This document shows positions 25,010 to 36,747 of a DNA stretch of 64,000 nt, piece after piece; positions within the stretch are counted from its first letter, which is position 1; the number at the start of each line of letters is the position of its first letter. A program made the translations under genes and the position numbers. The stretch is from Reticulitermes speratus (taxonomy: Eukaryota; Arthropoda; Insecta; Blattodea; Rhinotermitidae). Under the pieces are notes generated by a model. The model was given only the letters and a program-made list of their open reading frames with translations. It was not told where the DNA came from and searched no databases. The stretch is from the NCBI GenBank assembly GCA_021186555.1, contig JAJKFL010000014.1, forward strand, positions 22,389,033 to 22,453,032, written 5' to 3'.

Positions 25010-25299
25010 TGGGCCGGGATAACGTAATCGGTAGAGCGACTCACTACGGGCTGGGCGGCCCGGGATTCGAACGCCGGTGTGTTTGGGGCGGGAGGGAGAT
25101 TTTCCGTGCCGTCCAGATCGGCCCTGGGCCCACCCAGCCTCCTATACAATATTGCTGGGTTGTTCCCGGGGGTAAAGCGGCTGGGGAGTGGCTTCAACCA
25201 CCCATCCCCGTCTAGCACCGAAGTCAAAGAAAGAGTAGAGCTATAACTCTGCTCCCCCTCTGTGCCTTCGTGGCATGTTGTAGGGTGAACTTTAGTTTT
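25010..25299 (+). mobile_element. Full-length tRNA-derived SINE, type 2
   Basis: The head has an A-box-like block (GGTAGAGCGACTCAC) and a B box at 25063-25075 (GGATTCGAACGCC). The body contains GGGCCCACCCAGCCTCCTA, CGGGGGTAAAGCGGC and AAAGAAAGAGTAGAGCTATA. A 14-bp duplication with one mismatch flanks it (24996-25009 and 25300-25313), the signature of LINE-assisted insertion. Pol III transcription is expected from the boxes. Related copies lie at 30901-31198 (minus) and 50937-51173. Frames across it are pseudo-peptides rich in GWLKPLPSRFTPG-type sequence and are not genes. Confidence 0.85.
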
Positions 25300-25612
25300 T
25301 TACATGAAGTTACCGTGTTAAGTTGCTTCAAGCGCTAACGTTTTGTTTCGTATTACGGAGGTTGCCGGTTCCTCTCTTGGCCGGAGACACACGTTACGTT
25401 CTTTGCTGCATCTATAATTGACCTTAACGGCCGTTGTGCAAGCACATTCATATTAAATAGTTGAATTACGGTTATTAATAAAATTATTACTGTTTAGTCA
25501 CTTTGTACAGGATATTTACAACTATATACCTCAAACAAACCGTGTTTCTAGGGTATATAATGTTGCACGTATTCTATGGTATGGTATATGAAATGTTATT
25601 TCACACAATGAA

Positions 25613-25640
25613 TTATGATTATTATTATTATTATTATTAC
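25613..25640. repeat. (ATT)n microsatellite
   Basis: About nine ATT units on the plus strand. Confidence 0.85.
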
Positions 25641-25739
25641 CAATAGAATATGTCACTAACAAATTACGCAACAATGAAAAAGTTTCGTGTGTGATAATGT
25701 AGCCGTATTTGTGTCCTATCGATGATTGTGTTATGCATT

Positions 25740-25806
25740 CGAGAAAGAAAGAGAAAAACAAATAAAGAAGGAAAGAAAGAAAGGAAGAAAGAAAGAAATA
25801 AAGAAA
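25740..25806. repeat. Purine-rich GAAA/GGAA microsatellite
   Basis: GAAAGAAAGAGAAA and GGAAAGAAAGAAAGG units; all-purine on the plus strand. It explains the phenylalanine- and leucine-rich 142-codon minus-strand frame over this region. Confidence 0.85.
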
Positions 25807-26650
25807 GCAGTGGAACAACAGGCCTGGTGTGGCAAAATAGGGGTACTGTACATATAAAAGTGTGCAGAAAATTATGTATGTCTTTGGTAAATATCTGCTA
25901 GACTTATCTCTATCCTGTCTTCTGTGTAGAGGAATCAGCTTCCTCAACAAAATCAACATGGAGTGTTTAGCACAACACCAGAAACTGTCCTGGAATACAC
26001 AGAATAATATGAGTTAAAGCTTCTAACAGAGTACGGAAGAACAAAAACAACAGACACGAAGTTTCACGTAGTAGTTCACAGCATTATTTGGCGCACCAGA
26101 TCTTCTGCGGAGCGTCATTACAGTGTCTGCTGCTGTAATTAACTCGTCTGGAATCAACTTTTCATTACTTCTATTCCGAGTGTAATACGCACTGGAACTT
26201 ACGAGTAGTTAAACCACGCACTATTGTGCACGGTGGCCCGTATAATGTGTTGGTGGGAACGGTTCAGAAGGAAACAAGAATAAAATGAAGGATTGGGGCG
26301 CCGAAGCGGAACAGTTTTAAAACGTTTGAGCCGGAAGCAAACGTCGGAGACAGGTGCCAGAGATCGTTCTTTGGAATGTTCCAGACACCTGGTGACTGAG
26401 TATTAGGCTTCCTTTGCTTCCGTTCCGTCCCCACTCAGTTTAAGGCGCACATTGCTAAAGCGAGGTGTACAGTAAGCCTGCACAACGGCTACTTGTACAT
26501 AGACGTGATTTTACCTTTTTCGTAACAAGAGAATTTATTTAAAGAATTGGAATATGGGTGGGTATAGCTGAGATGGTAGTGGTTGTTGATCTTGTATACC
26601 CTAACGCGATCCTGATAATTACGTGCACGTTGCCACTTTCAATAAAAAAT
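25807..26650. other. No gene recognised; possible relic SINE head
   Basis: The stretch at 26565-26640 (GGGTGGGTATAGCTGAGATG and what follows) vaguely resembles a tRNA-like head but lacks a convincing B box. Confidence 0.35.
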
Positions 26651-26860
26651 TAACCTGAATTATACTTAAAGATTCAGTTCGTACCGCGCAGTAAGCACAC
26701 TCCGTCTAGTTTACAAAAACCAGTCAGCTAATGCTGTTTAGGGAAATACACGTAAACTGTGGTTGTGTTGAGAGCCATAGAAAACACGCAAACACACTCT
26801 GTGGGCAGGAAGTATAATTTGTAGACGTAGAACCTATTAGTACATCATGTAACCACATAG
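26651..26860 (+). repeat. Diverged dispersed repeat R1, copy 2
   Basis: Same element and orientation as 1461-1650, sharing TACCGCGCAGTAA, CAGTCAGCTAATG, CACTCTGTGGGCAG and GTAACCACATAG-type blocks. A conspicuous TGTGGTTGTGTTGAGA block here has only a partial match in copy 1. Confidence 0.6.
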
Positions 26861-27429
26861 CTTTCGAGGTTTAACAATCCGAAGACAGCGTGTGAGAGAC
26901 GTAAGGAATATTATGACAGAAAAAGAATGGAGAATTTATGAGAGAAGGAGACACTTTATTGGGGGGGGGGATGAGAAGGGGCATCACTATCTTAGATTAC
27001 CTAGCTTTGCCTGCTTGTCCTTCGGATAGGAGTAGCATAAACATGAATAGATTAAAATGGTGAAAAGTAGTGGCTTGAATTAAGCGCCACGTGATTTTTA
27101 TTAGTTAATTCCAAAATACACATTTTGGAAAGGAATTTTATCGTCTGTAAATCAAAGGGATTAACTTTCTTGAATTTAAATCGAGAAACATGCTTTTTGT
27201 GTTAGATGAAAGACACCATAGTCCAGAAAAATTATTCACAGATTCTGTATCTCTACTGTTCCAACTGAAAGTTTTTATAATTTACTGTTCCTTTATAATT
27301 TGTCTTCAATCCTCCTAATGTCAGTCCAGGTGCGTCTTACATCTTTGTGTCCTAGCAACTGATTTTAAGCTGTCACGGCGATTTATTTGTTAATGCTAAT
27401 CTCGTTTTGAAATATTTTCACCGTGTGGC

Positions 27430-27600
27430 AGTGAACTGTATTACTAATATTTCGAAGAAACGTGCTGCGTCCGTCTTCAAGTTTAAAGCACATAGAACCT
27501 TAAGACGGAGGCAGTTTTTCTGACCTAACCTCGACAACACAGCCCCCTGACACGGTGCAAAACACCAAAATAGGACTGCCGTCTTCATCCTCTCATGCGG
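27430..27600 (-). repeat. Element related to family B
   Basis: On the minus strand, from about 27595, sequence related to the family B end (GCACCGTGT then TGTCGAGGTTAGGTC) leads into CTTGAAGACGGACGCAGCACG and TCGAAATATTAG. It has the order of a CTGAAGA-hairpin-GAAA module but is weakly preserved. GTAATACAGTTCACTGCCAC and CACGGTGA lie near the outer end. Confidence 0.45.
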
Positions 27601-28509
27601 TTCAAATAAATTTAGTCTTTCTTGTAGGTATTCGTTCCCGTGTTTGTCTTCGAACCCATCAAAAAAACGAAGAAGAAAGAGAAGAGAGCAATTACTACAA
27701 TGTGCGTATCTGTAACTTTTATTGTACGTACGTGGGGTAGACATTACGGACAGCGTCGAGAAGAAAAGTATAAGAGACTAGTTAACATTACCTTCTATAT
27801 TTTTTCTGCCTTTTTTATGATCGTGTTCATGATTATTGCGAAAGGGACAAATCTATTTGAATTTATGTTGGAGACATTTTGTGGTAATAATTCATCCACT
27901 TTTGGATGTGATATTCTTCGTTATTGAAGCCTAGAAGAAAATTGGATTCTCAGGAAATAAACGATTTTACTTTACCAGTGTTATTCCAGCTGTGGTAAAA
28001 GGTGTAGGCCCAACCCTTTTCTCGTTTCTCATCCCCCTGATACTATGTGCATAGGCCTATGTAAAATGTTACTTGAATAAAATATATGGGGCCAATAGAA
28101 CTGGAACAATCGTTGTATAGATTTATGGAACAAAGGCGAATTTTCGTTTTAACATATATATGCCGTACTTTCATTTCCGGTTTTAGGTGTTCTGCTGGTG
28201 TGGCTACTGCGTACTATATTCACCACTCTTAATTATTTTCTGCTTCTCCTCGTGGCTGTGTTCGAACCGATACCAACAATTTATTTTAGTTTAACCGTTA
28301 CCGTTTCGGCAATAAATTTGTTACTTTCCAATGCCGCTTCCCAGCTGATGATACGCAGTTCACCATAGTCTGCCCTGCAAATAATTTTTATCCGACTGCT
28401 GGAATGTTGGTGTATTTGATGGACTTGGAAGACCGTCATGCCCCTGTAACTAAGAGACAAATGAATTAACGAACTCGCTGAGACAGGACCCTAGATTTAA
28501 CATTATTTT
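27601..28509. other. No gene recognised
   Basis: Frames at 27555-27740 and 27640-27927 have no known domain. TGTGTTCGAACCGATACC near 28257-28274 looks like a lone B box and may mark a SINE relic. Confidence 0.4.
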
Positions 28510-28690
28510 AACAGTAGGAGTGGTAGTGGTGTAAGTGCCAGTAGTGATTGTAATTGTAGCTACAACCTTGTCCATGAAAAGCCTTTCCAGTTCGTTACTC
28601 ACTATAGTCCGACCATTCGACGGTGTATAGCCTGAGTCAGTGACAGTGTCGTTAAGCGAAGTATAACTAAAATAAATAATTCAATAAATG
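28510..28690 (+). repeat. SINE type S1 fragment
   Basis: CCTTTCCAGTTCGTTACTCAC, CCATTCGACGGTGTATAGCC, TGAGTCAGTGACAGTGTCGT and an AAAATAAATAATTCAATAAA tail match the S1 3' domain of the copies at 36.9 and 37.5 kb. The head is not clear. Confidence 0.65.
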
Positions 28691-29445
28691 TTGAATATAA
28701 TACAGGCCGTACCTGCGCACAAGACTGTTGTTGTAAGCCTAAGGCATGACAAGAATACGATGCACATCGAACCATCAACTTTTAAAACGTAATAGATGGA
28801 TCAACCGAAGGTTTAAAATGTTAATGAACAATGTTTTGTACATTGTACCAGATATTAGTGTAATAAACGGTTTTTATTTGGAAAGCAGCTAATTTTTTTT
28901 TATTTTCATGTATGTTGGGAATTATTTGTGGACCTTATGAACCAAAATGAGATTCGCGCAACAGTTTAGTCAAGACTCATACTTCGTCAAAATCGGGTCA
29001 CTCTTTTCGGTGATATTACACGTGGACAGAAGAACGGACGGTCACACAGGCTTCCTCACACGTGTTCAGTTCTTGGACTTAACAAAACACTTAATTATTT
29101 GTTAACAGCTTAGACGTCTATAAGTCAGCATAATGTTTCTTTCGTTTTGTTTTGTCGTTTGATGTATAATCAGGTTACTGATTGATCATGTCAGAGCAAG
29201 CAGCGACTTTGGTTCGGGTGGTATCTGGTTAGATTTCGATAGTCACAGATTATCATGTGTGGTGTTTGTTGTGTTTTTCCTCAGACTTTGCAGGCAAATT
29301 CCCGGATAGACAGCTCCCGTCCACACACTATTCAAATCATTATATATTAATCCTAACATTTGGGGCTTTACTTAAAATGTCGTTAAACACTTCACAAATA
29401 CATGTCATGTTGTAACCTTGATTTCAGTCATCCGCCGCGATGTTG

Positions 29446-29668
29446 ATGAGATCTGCGCTCTTCTGGGATATTGCGCGGCGTCGTGTGGTAATTGTTTACC
29501 GACGTTTCGGGACAGCGTATCGGTCTCATCTGCACGGGTCAAGAGTCCGATAGGAAAAATTACTCGGACTCTTGACCCGTAAAGATGGGACGGATACGTT
29601 GTCCCGAAATTTCGGTAAACAATTACCACAAGACGCCGCATAATATCCCAAAAAAACGCAGATCTCAT
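29446..29668. repeat. Family B inverted-repeat element with 105-bp arms
   Basis: The arms at 29446-29550 and 29564-29668 are inverted repeats of equal length around a 13-bp loop, with modest divergence. Reading outward from the centre, each arm has TCGGACTCTTGACCCG, a decayed CTGAAGA box, a hairpin stem (GGGAC/GTCCC on the right), GAAACGTCGG (intact on the left, 29508-29504 on the minus strand) or GAAATTTCGG (right, 29606-29615), a GGTAA/TTACC hairpin, then the GACGCCGCG and ATATCCC ends. This is the clearest family B copy for its architecture. It is non-coding. Confidence 0.8.
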
Positions 29669-30411
29669 GTAATGTTCTAAATATGAGACACTTTTCAGTA
29701 AAAGATACAAAGAAATTTGCGGCTTTTTCTGCATTAGCAAATGTTGTAGTCTGTGTTTTATTAAATTAAGTCGTATGAATAACTGTGGAATTACTTTTGA
29801 TTCTGTTTACTGTTGCCCTTCATTGCAAAAACTGAATGCTGTTGTTAACGTACAGTTTCATTTTATTATCACTTTAATATGTGGACAATTTATGACGAAA
29901 TACACAATTAATTGTGGCTGAAACTGCAATATGTGCCCCGCATTCTGATACCATCTTTGTGTTAGCAGAATTTGTAACGTATTGAATTGGACAAATAATA
30001 GAAATACCACATTGCTGGTTATGTACTGATAAAGTACAAAGGTTCAATTCTCTTCACTACACATAACGTTTATAACGCTTTTGATATAGTCCAGCCGCAG
30101 ATTCGTGACAAGGAACTGAGAACATCTACATGACATCTTCACTGGCACTAACCTACCGCCTTAAAATTGTAGTTTCAAACTTCAATACCTGTTGCGAATG
30201 TGGGAGTTGTTTCGGCATTAAGTTTCTTTGTTTATTTTTAAATATTTTGTAAAATATTACGTGCATACACTGCGGTGGCATTAACTAAACAGCGCTGAAA
30301 CATTTGCTCTGTACGTGCCTCAAGATATTCATCTCGTGACTCTTGACCTCAGATGATTTGAAGCAAAACACTGACAAATGAAAGTACTTTAGTTGTGACT
30401 CTAAACAACAA
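29669..30411. other. No gene or repeat recognised
   Basis: AT-rich sequence with no frame above 60 codons except one that enters the adjoining microsatellite. Confidence 0.5.
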
Positions 30412-30458
30412 ACACACACACACACACACACTTTCTCTCTCTCTCTCTCTCTCTCTCT
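30412..30458. repeat. Compound (CA)n(CT)n microsatellite
   Basis: CA units at 30412-30431 run into CT units at 30433-30458. A good polymorphic marker candidate. Confidence 0.95.
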
Positions 30459-30900
30459 TAAGTTTTCCTCCTCACCTGTCATCAAATTTAGAGTCCACGC
30501 TCTGTTTTAACATTGGTAGCTCAGCAACACGGGTATCACACAACAACGTATGGCAACTCCACACCAAGTGAGCTTACAAACAACACAATTGTAATTTCAA
30601 GTATATGTATTGCTTGAGTGGACTGTAATATTCTACATGTACAATAATGATAATCGTTCAAATATAACACATTTGCATCGGTCCCTACGATCTGATGCCA
30701 CCGATACAATGCAATAAGTCAGCTAGCAGCCAGCATCCACGCCTAGCCTTCGCCATGCTCATACCACTTTTGGGCAAGGCATTCATGGGGGAACGGGTTA
30801 GCGAACCAAGCACCCAAGGCTGCCAACCACCACATAAATACACCAAGGACTGAACAAACATTATTGCTAGTGTAAGGAGAAGATTTATGTGTCTAATAAC

Positions 30901-31198
30901 AGTAAAAAGGACAGAGTTGTCCCTGTCGAAGCCATGAAGACTTATATGAGGATTAGAGGTTTAGTTCCAGTGATTCTTAACCTCGACTGTAGTTGGAGGT
31001 ATGGTCAACTTCACGTCCCGGCCGCTTTACCCCCGGAAACGGACCCCGGTACCCATTTCGTAGGAGGCTCGATGTGCCCCAAAACCGGTCTGGAAGTTAT
31101 GGCGAAGAGAAAAGACCCTTTCTTCCGCCAAGATTCGAACCTACGGGATTGGCCAGTCCGTAGCCTAATCTCTATACAGACTACACTATCCCGGCTCC
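30901..31198 (-). mobile_element. Full-length tRNA-derived SINE, type 2
   Basis: On the minus strand a tRNA-like head begins with GCCGGGATAGTGTAGTCTG. The B box, seen on the plus strand as GATTCGAACC at 31132-31141, reads GGTTCGAATC. The body has GGGGTAAAGCGGCCGGGACG and an AAGAATCACTGG-type region aligning with 25180-25299. Flanks GTCTAATAAC (30891-30900) and GTCTAACAAG (31199-31208) look like a decayed target duplication. The 122-codon plus-strand frame across it is an artefact of the SINE. Confidence 0.75.
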
Positions 31199-31208
31199 GT
31201 CTAACAAG

Positions 31209-33059
31209 AACCAAGAGTGAAAATTCAAGGATGTATTTTAATAGAGCGCTAAATTAAAAGAATAAACAAACTTCTTCACATTATCGTCTAAAAACAAACA
31301 ATGCTTTCATTTTCGTCTTGCATGGGATGATGGAGAGGAGCACAGATATGTATAGGGCTTCAGGTAAAGTATATGCTACCTTTATCTTATTGTGACTACA
31401 ATTTATATGGAAATTTCTCGTAAAAATTCTCGCATATAAAATTTCTCGAGTTGTTACATGTGTACACAAGGACGGGCGAATAGACAGAGCGATTTTAATA
31501 GGCATCCCGCAGGGATGCAAACTCACCTAAAAAGTGGGTTGTGGAAATTGTTTTAGTCTGAGACAAGGGTGGAAAGAACAGAGAAGCAGGAAAAGGCTGC
31601 AGGTTTCACTTTTGTCATTGCAAGATATTATTTTCAGAATCTTTAAAGTTGAAGACATAGCAGATTTTGTTTCTAAGCTTATTACAAAATTACGTCTTTT
31701 CCTTCGATGCCATTATGAGCTAAAATTTGACTCTGAAACACTTTGAATATTTTTGGAGAGGATTCTACATGCCTCTCAAGGTACTTTATGAGAAATGAGG
31801 CTGGTAGTGCTTTATGGTTTCCAGTATTTATTTCAAAAGCATCTACAGAAGCGAATATGTTTCTGTAATCTGTCTATTTTAAAATTAATTTCATACACAC
31901 CTAGGGACAACTAAGTTCTTTAAGTGCGTTTGTTTGTTATTCCTGGGTTAAATTTGCCGAGTCTGAATTTAGCCTTGTACAAAAACACAAATACCGACAG
32001 CATAAGTTTAAGCACAAACACTCGTAGACACATATCACAAACACGTCGTCTTGAACGGAAATCTGTAACAAATACTAAACAGGTTCCCATATTATGGAGC
32101 CTTCCTACAATAACTCTTCTCCATCTTAGAATCTGAGATTATTTCTGTGTTGGGTACAAAGGATCTGTCAATTAATTGCACGTGCAGATGTTGTACTTTA
32201 GTCATGTCAGATAATTCTAAAATAAAGAGGGAAATATTAGTTTCTAGCATTAAATTCATTTATACTAATGGTTTAACAATTTAAGCGACAAAAAGTCATT
32301 GTAGTGAAAAAATGAGGGATTATTAAAATGTTACGTTAGTACATATGCATTTGACATATATGTGAAGTGAGTTTCGTCCACTGAAAGTTTCCTTCCCATA
32401 CCCGTTCGTGATCTGCTACATACGTAGGCATATATTAGAACACCGAATAAGTCCTGTTGAGGAAGTAGTGTATCTATCGGTATTTTGTCAGACATTTTCT
32501 CATATGATTCTTTATTGAAAAGTGGCAGTGCTTTAGCCGTACACTTAATGCATTAAGGCTGTGATATACATTTATATACATGTATTTACATGTAAACACT
32601 CCCAATTTTATCATACGAAACATTTCACATGATACTATGCAGGCATGGCAGCTATGACAGAGTAATAGTACGTAAAGGTTGTGATAACATGACACGGCAC
32701 GTTGAGGAATGTTTCGGACTAACAGTTGGTAACTTACATTTAGTACTGGATTTTTTTTAGTTTTATAATTAAAGAGAAATCTTTATGTCACTGCGCGGTT
32801 TAATTTCTCTGTACGGTTTCTTTGGGAAACCACCTGTAGTTCTCTTTACATTTTATGGGGCCTTTGTGTGTTCCATATTGAAGCCCAACTTTTAAAATAT
32901 TTACTTCTGCCACATCTTCCCTTATGTTTTAAGGACATTTAAGAAAATAATATATTTATATAGGTCTTTTGTATCTTTTTGCCGGTGCATTGAAGAAAAT
33001 TGGACAGATCTAGATAAATTGCTTTATGTGCGTTGTCTTTTATCTCAGCTTTAATTAGA
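31209..33059. other. No gene recognised
   Basis: Short frames on both strands (longest 31281-31526, 81 codons) without domains. A TATACATGTATTTACATGTA patch near 32575-32594 is a small imperfect palindrome. Confidence 0.5.
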
Positions 33060-33384
33060 ATGTCTATTGTACGATATAAATGAAGTTGTCCGAATTCTGT
33101 TGCCCTTAGGTTCTTCGCAACCTGTACTGGTTGTTTCCTCCAGCAGCGTTTTGTTTAAGGACAAGACATTGCACAGCCTAATTGTGAAAATCCCATGCAA
33201 GTGGGACGCTCTTGGGTTCCTAATTGCAGACGGTAAACGGGATTCAGGGGCTACTTTTATGCAAGATAACGTCGAAGAACATGAAACATGGTACAATGAT
33301 TCCGCCTCTTTCAGTCGAACTACAAGATTTTTAATGCAGATTGCGTCAGACAGTTCCATATATCTTCCACGAGAGACAGCATGA
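33060..33384. other. Uncharacterised region open on both strands
   Basis: A 105-codon plus-strand frame (33067-33384) and a 102-codon minus-strand frame (33051-33359) overlap almost completely, and the base composition is less AT-rich than the surroundings. No start context, splice signals or recognisable domain support either one. It could be an exon of an unknown gene, a relic transposon fragment, or chance. I make no functional call. Confidence 0.25.
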
Positions 33385-35099
33385 GTTTGGGTAATTTCCT
33401 GATTCCGGTCACAACGAATACTTAATGCCGTTAGATGTTACACTTAAACAAAGATCTTACTGAAATGCGTCCACGGCTGTGATTTCGCCCACTAAAGTTC
33501 ATCTACTGAAACCTGTGCCCCAGGGCCTCGAAAGACATTGTTTTGTAAAATGAATTTAAAACTCGAATTTATTTAGATGTTTGCTATCCAGCAATTCACC
33601 AATGTTCCATGCTGCTTAATCGTATTTTGTGATTGTACGCAACTGAAACTCATCTGTTTTTATTCTTATAGTTATGCCTTACTCCTTGAGACAGACAGCA
33701 GTAACTACACGTTCAAGCATGTCATTAGCTCAGGAGTAAGTTGATAACTTATTATTTCCCTGCCTCACTTTTTATTGGACCCTGCTGTGCAGAGCCATTT
33801 ATTTCGTATTCGTAACTATTTCACTCTGTAATCTTCATTTCCATACTTGCCGTTACTTAACAGTGGGTGTGTGCCAGCGATATTTGTAAAAGTTCTTGTA
33901 ACTGTGTTCTGTCTAAGAACCGACCAGCTAAGTACAGTAATATTCCCTCAGCTACTTAAGAAGTTTCATTGTCTGTTACGGTTTATTTCTTGTATACAGT
34001 TAGCCCATGCTAGACCATATCTTGAACCATATAAATGAAGCCCAAACTTTCATCCCTTGATTTATCATATTTTAATGTAATGCTCCCACCTCTGTCTCGG
34101 TTTCTCAAGTTAGTTTTGTAGCCAACATTTTTTGCTATAAATTGATATGCATTTGTTATGTCTGGTACGTGTGCTACGTTCCCACCCAAACCTACCCCTC
34201 CTTTGTTTGATCACCCTAAAAATGTGTGGTGAAGAGTACAAATATGAAGTTACTCTTTATGCAGTTTTCCTCAGCATTACGTTCTTGTATACTCTCGGCA
34301 AATTACAGTCATTTTATTTATTTTTGTTTTGCTATGTAACATTAAGAACAAATATATATATATACATACAATTTCACGACATATAATTCAGTGCCACAAT
34401 GCACTTAATTTGTTTCTAAATAGCCTCGTTACCTCTGTGCACTCTGTCTTCCCAATGACGTGCCCCAGATGTAATTTCAACAAAGAGTTGGTCAGGATAG
34501 TCTCCGTATATTACGGCTTGCTTAGCAATTGACACAAAAGTCGTTATACATCTTCATACATCATCTTCTGTTATGAAGGTGTCTAATAATGATGCTGCTG
34601 CACATTTAACAGGCAGGCGCTTTTAAAATATAGGCTAGCTTTTTAGCATTACGTCCACCATCACCCCTTACCAGAACTCCTTCCAAGCACTCTAATTTTC
34701 TCGCAGTTCAAACCCCCTTGCTTCTCATGGGTTTAACGGCTGTTGGCTTTCATCAAATGCCACGGTACATTTCCTCTAATATTTTAACCTACAAGACAGC
34801 CACCTCCGCCCCCCATTAAGCATTAACCCTTTTCATAATAAGTAGCTTTGTGTGGGGATGATATAAGCAGGTTTAAAGAACGTGGTATGATGTGCGCAAA
34901 TGACAGGTGTTTGATGATTCTACTGCTTACCTTTCGTACAGATCATGTTGCTTGTTACGGGACAGTGAACTAAAAATTGCGAAATGCAAGCAATTAAATT
35001 TAGCTTCTGGAATCACATTTTTAATTTCGTGTGACGTGATATTTAGATGTTTGCGTGGATTACTAGGTGGTATGTATGTGGATTCATTAGGTTCCAGTT
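33385..35099. other. No gene recognised
   Basis: A TATA run at about 34352-34363. Frames up to 100 codons (34907-35209) are partly explained by the family B fragment that follows. Confidence 0.5.
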
Positions 35100-35200
35100 T
35101 CAATTTTCACGATCTTGATTTCAGGCTTTCTCAGCGTAATATCCCAGAAGAGCACAGATCTAAATTTTCACGATGTTGGTTTTTATTCATTCATTTATTC
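35100..35200. repeat. Family B end fragment
   Basis: TCACGATCTTGATTTCAGG, TCAGCGTAATATCCCAGAAG and AGCACAGATCTAAATTTTCA match the ends of the 29446 element in order. Only one arm is present. Confidence 0.6.
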
Positions 35201-35204
35201 GTTC

Positions 35205-35640
35205 CATAATCTCTCTTACGACAGGTCCGTAGCCACTTCCAAAGCAAGTTCTCCACACAGTGAAATCTAGTGCTTCCTCTTTCAATTTCCAGGACCCTGT
35301 ATTTTCCTTAAGGTCATCGAATAGCTTCTTATGTCTTCTTCCTCGTCTTTCCTTCATTTCTGTCCTTCCATCTTTCCTTCAATAACATTTTTTAGAAGGC
35401 AGTTCCTACGCAAAATGTGACCAATACAGTTAGCCTTCTTATGTCGGATATTCCTGTCCTCCTTGACTCCTTGTAATACTTCATTTTTTACACGATCGGT
35501 CCAACTGATCTTCCCCGTACTTCCCCAATACCACATTTCAAAACATCCCAGGTATTTCTGATCTATTTTAGAAGTGCCAAGTCTCAGCACCATACACGGC
35601 TATGTTCTAAATGTGGCATTTCACTAGCTTCTTCGATGTT
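35205..35640 (-). pseudogene. LINE 3' coding end, decayed
   Basis: From about 35630 on the minus strand the sequence reads KLVKCHI, then NIAVYGAETW, a frame change, then DQKYLGCFEMWYWG, KISWTDRVKNEVLQGVKED and ANCIGHILRRNCLLKNVIEG, to a stop at about 35354. It resumes in another frame with RRGRRHKKLFDDLKENTG and FTVWRTCFGSGYGPVV, ending near 35205. This is the conserved C-terminal segment of a LINE protein (WRR-KISWTD, ANWIGHILRRNCLL and RRGRRRKQLLDDLKE blocks), a region downstream of the reverse transcriptase. At least one stop and two frameshifts kill it. It continues the protein type seen at 9080-9535. Confidence 0.85.
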
Positions 35641-36747
35641 GCGAATATCCTGAAGTAATTACCACATAAGTCCCACTTTGTGCTGGGACTCAGAAAATGC
35701 ACATAAATGTTTAGACCTTTAGGTAAATGTATTAATTGAAACTAAAAAATGTAAAACATCCCTGGACGAAGTGTACTGTAACTTCAAATACCCAGTTTCA
35801 TCAAAATCGGTAGTGGGGTTTGAGGCCCTATTACGTTAGAACGAACAAAATTATGAATGTTTCAAAGGGGCATTTGAAATACGCATAAGGAAATGCACTT
35901 TTTTGAATGAAGCATAACTCTTCAATGTTTTTGTCTACACAAACAATTGTTTTCTTCGTAATAGAATGGAAGAAGTGTACATAATAACCCAGTGTGAGGA
36001 AAGAGAAGCGGAAAATCTGACCCCTTACACGCGATTGACAAGGAGTGGGAATTACAAGGGCATCATTGAAAACATTCTGTTCTTACTTCTGGGCCCTAGC
36101 AACACCTGTCGCTAATGGGTAATAAATTATATGGTGTGTGTGTGTGTGTGTGCCATTTTTATCAAATGGTCTTCAAAGTTTAAAATAATCGTAACAGAAT
36201 TTGTAGCCTAAAATTGAAAAAGTTGAAAAATAAAGTCATGTTATGATACCGTTGGCGTATACAGCTGTTTGTATTAGTCTCTGGGCAATGCACCTAGATT
36301 CTAGCAATGCTTAAAAACCACTCCCTCACATTATAAAAAACCGGTAACAGCTAGATACAATAGTTTTTCTGGCAGTAAGTTACCAAACGCTGTTTAAGCC
36401 TACAGTATTGGTACCTATATTTCATTCACTCTTCTTGTGCACAAGACAAGCATAATTTGGGGTACCAAGTTAAAACACGAACAGTGCTGGATATAAACTG
36501 TTACTCGTCGGAATGCAAATAACGTTATAATGAGTTTAATGTAGTACGCATCTCATATAGCCACGTGCGTATTTAGTGTGGTGTCACTGAAGCTCAAACC
36601 TGCCTTAAATATGAAGTGTGCTGCGTGTGAGTTATGATTCTTAAGATTGATACAGTATTACCGGCCATTAATTGCAAGGTTATGTTTTGCGGGTGAGACA
36701 CGGCTGTTGGGAATGGCAAGTAACAGATGTGAGGACACTTGAAATAA
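35641..36747. other. No gene recognised; (TG)n run
   Basis: A TG dinucleotide run lies at about 36133-36152. The rest is unique. Confidence 0.5.

Noticed and set aside
25531..25959. 142-codon minus-strand gene
   Set aside because: Its leucine/phenylalanine-rich middle is the GAAA microsatellite and an ATT run; no domain.
28344..28380. CTGATGA box near a GTTTCGGC motif at 28.3 kb
   Set aside because: The two motifs are on opposite strands in the wrong order and no helix closes on GAAA.
30889..31257. 122-codon plus-strand gene
   Set aside because: It is a read-through of the reverse strand of a type 2 SINE.
34352..34363. TATA box
   Set aside because: It is a short TA repeat in AT-rich DNA without any downstream gene.
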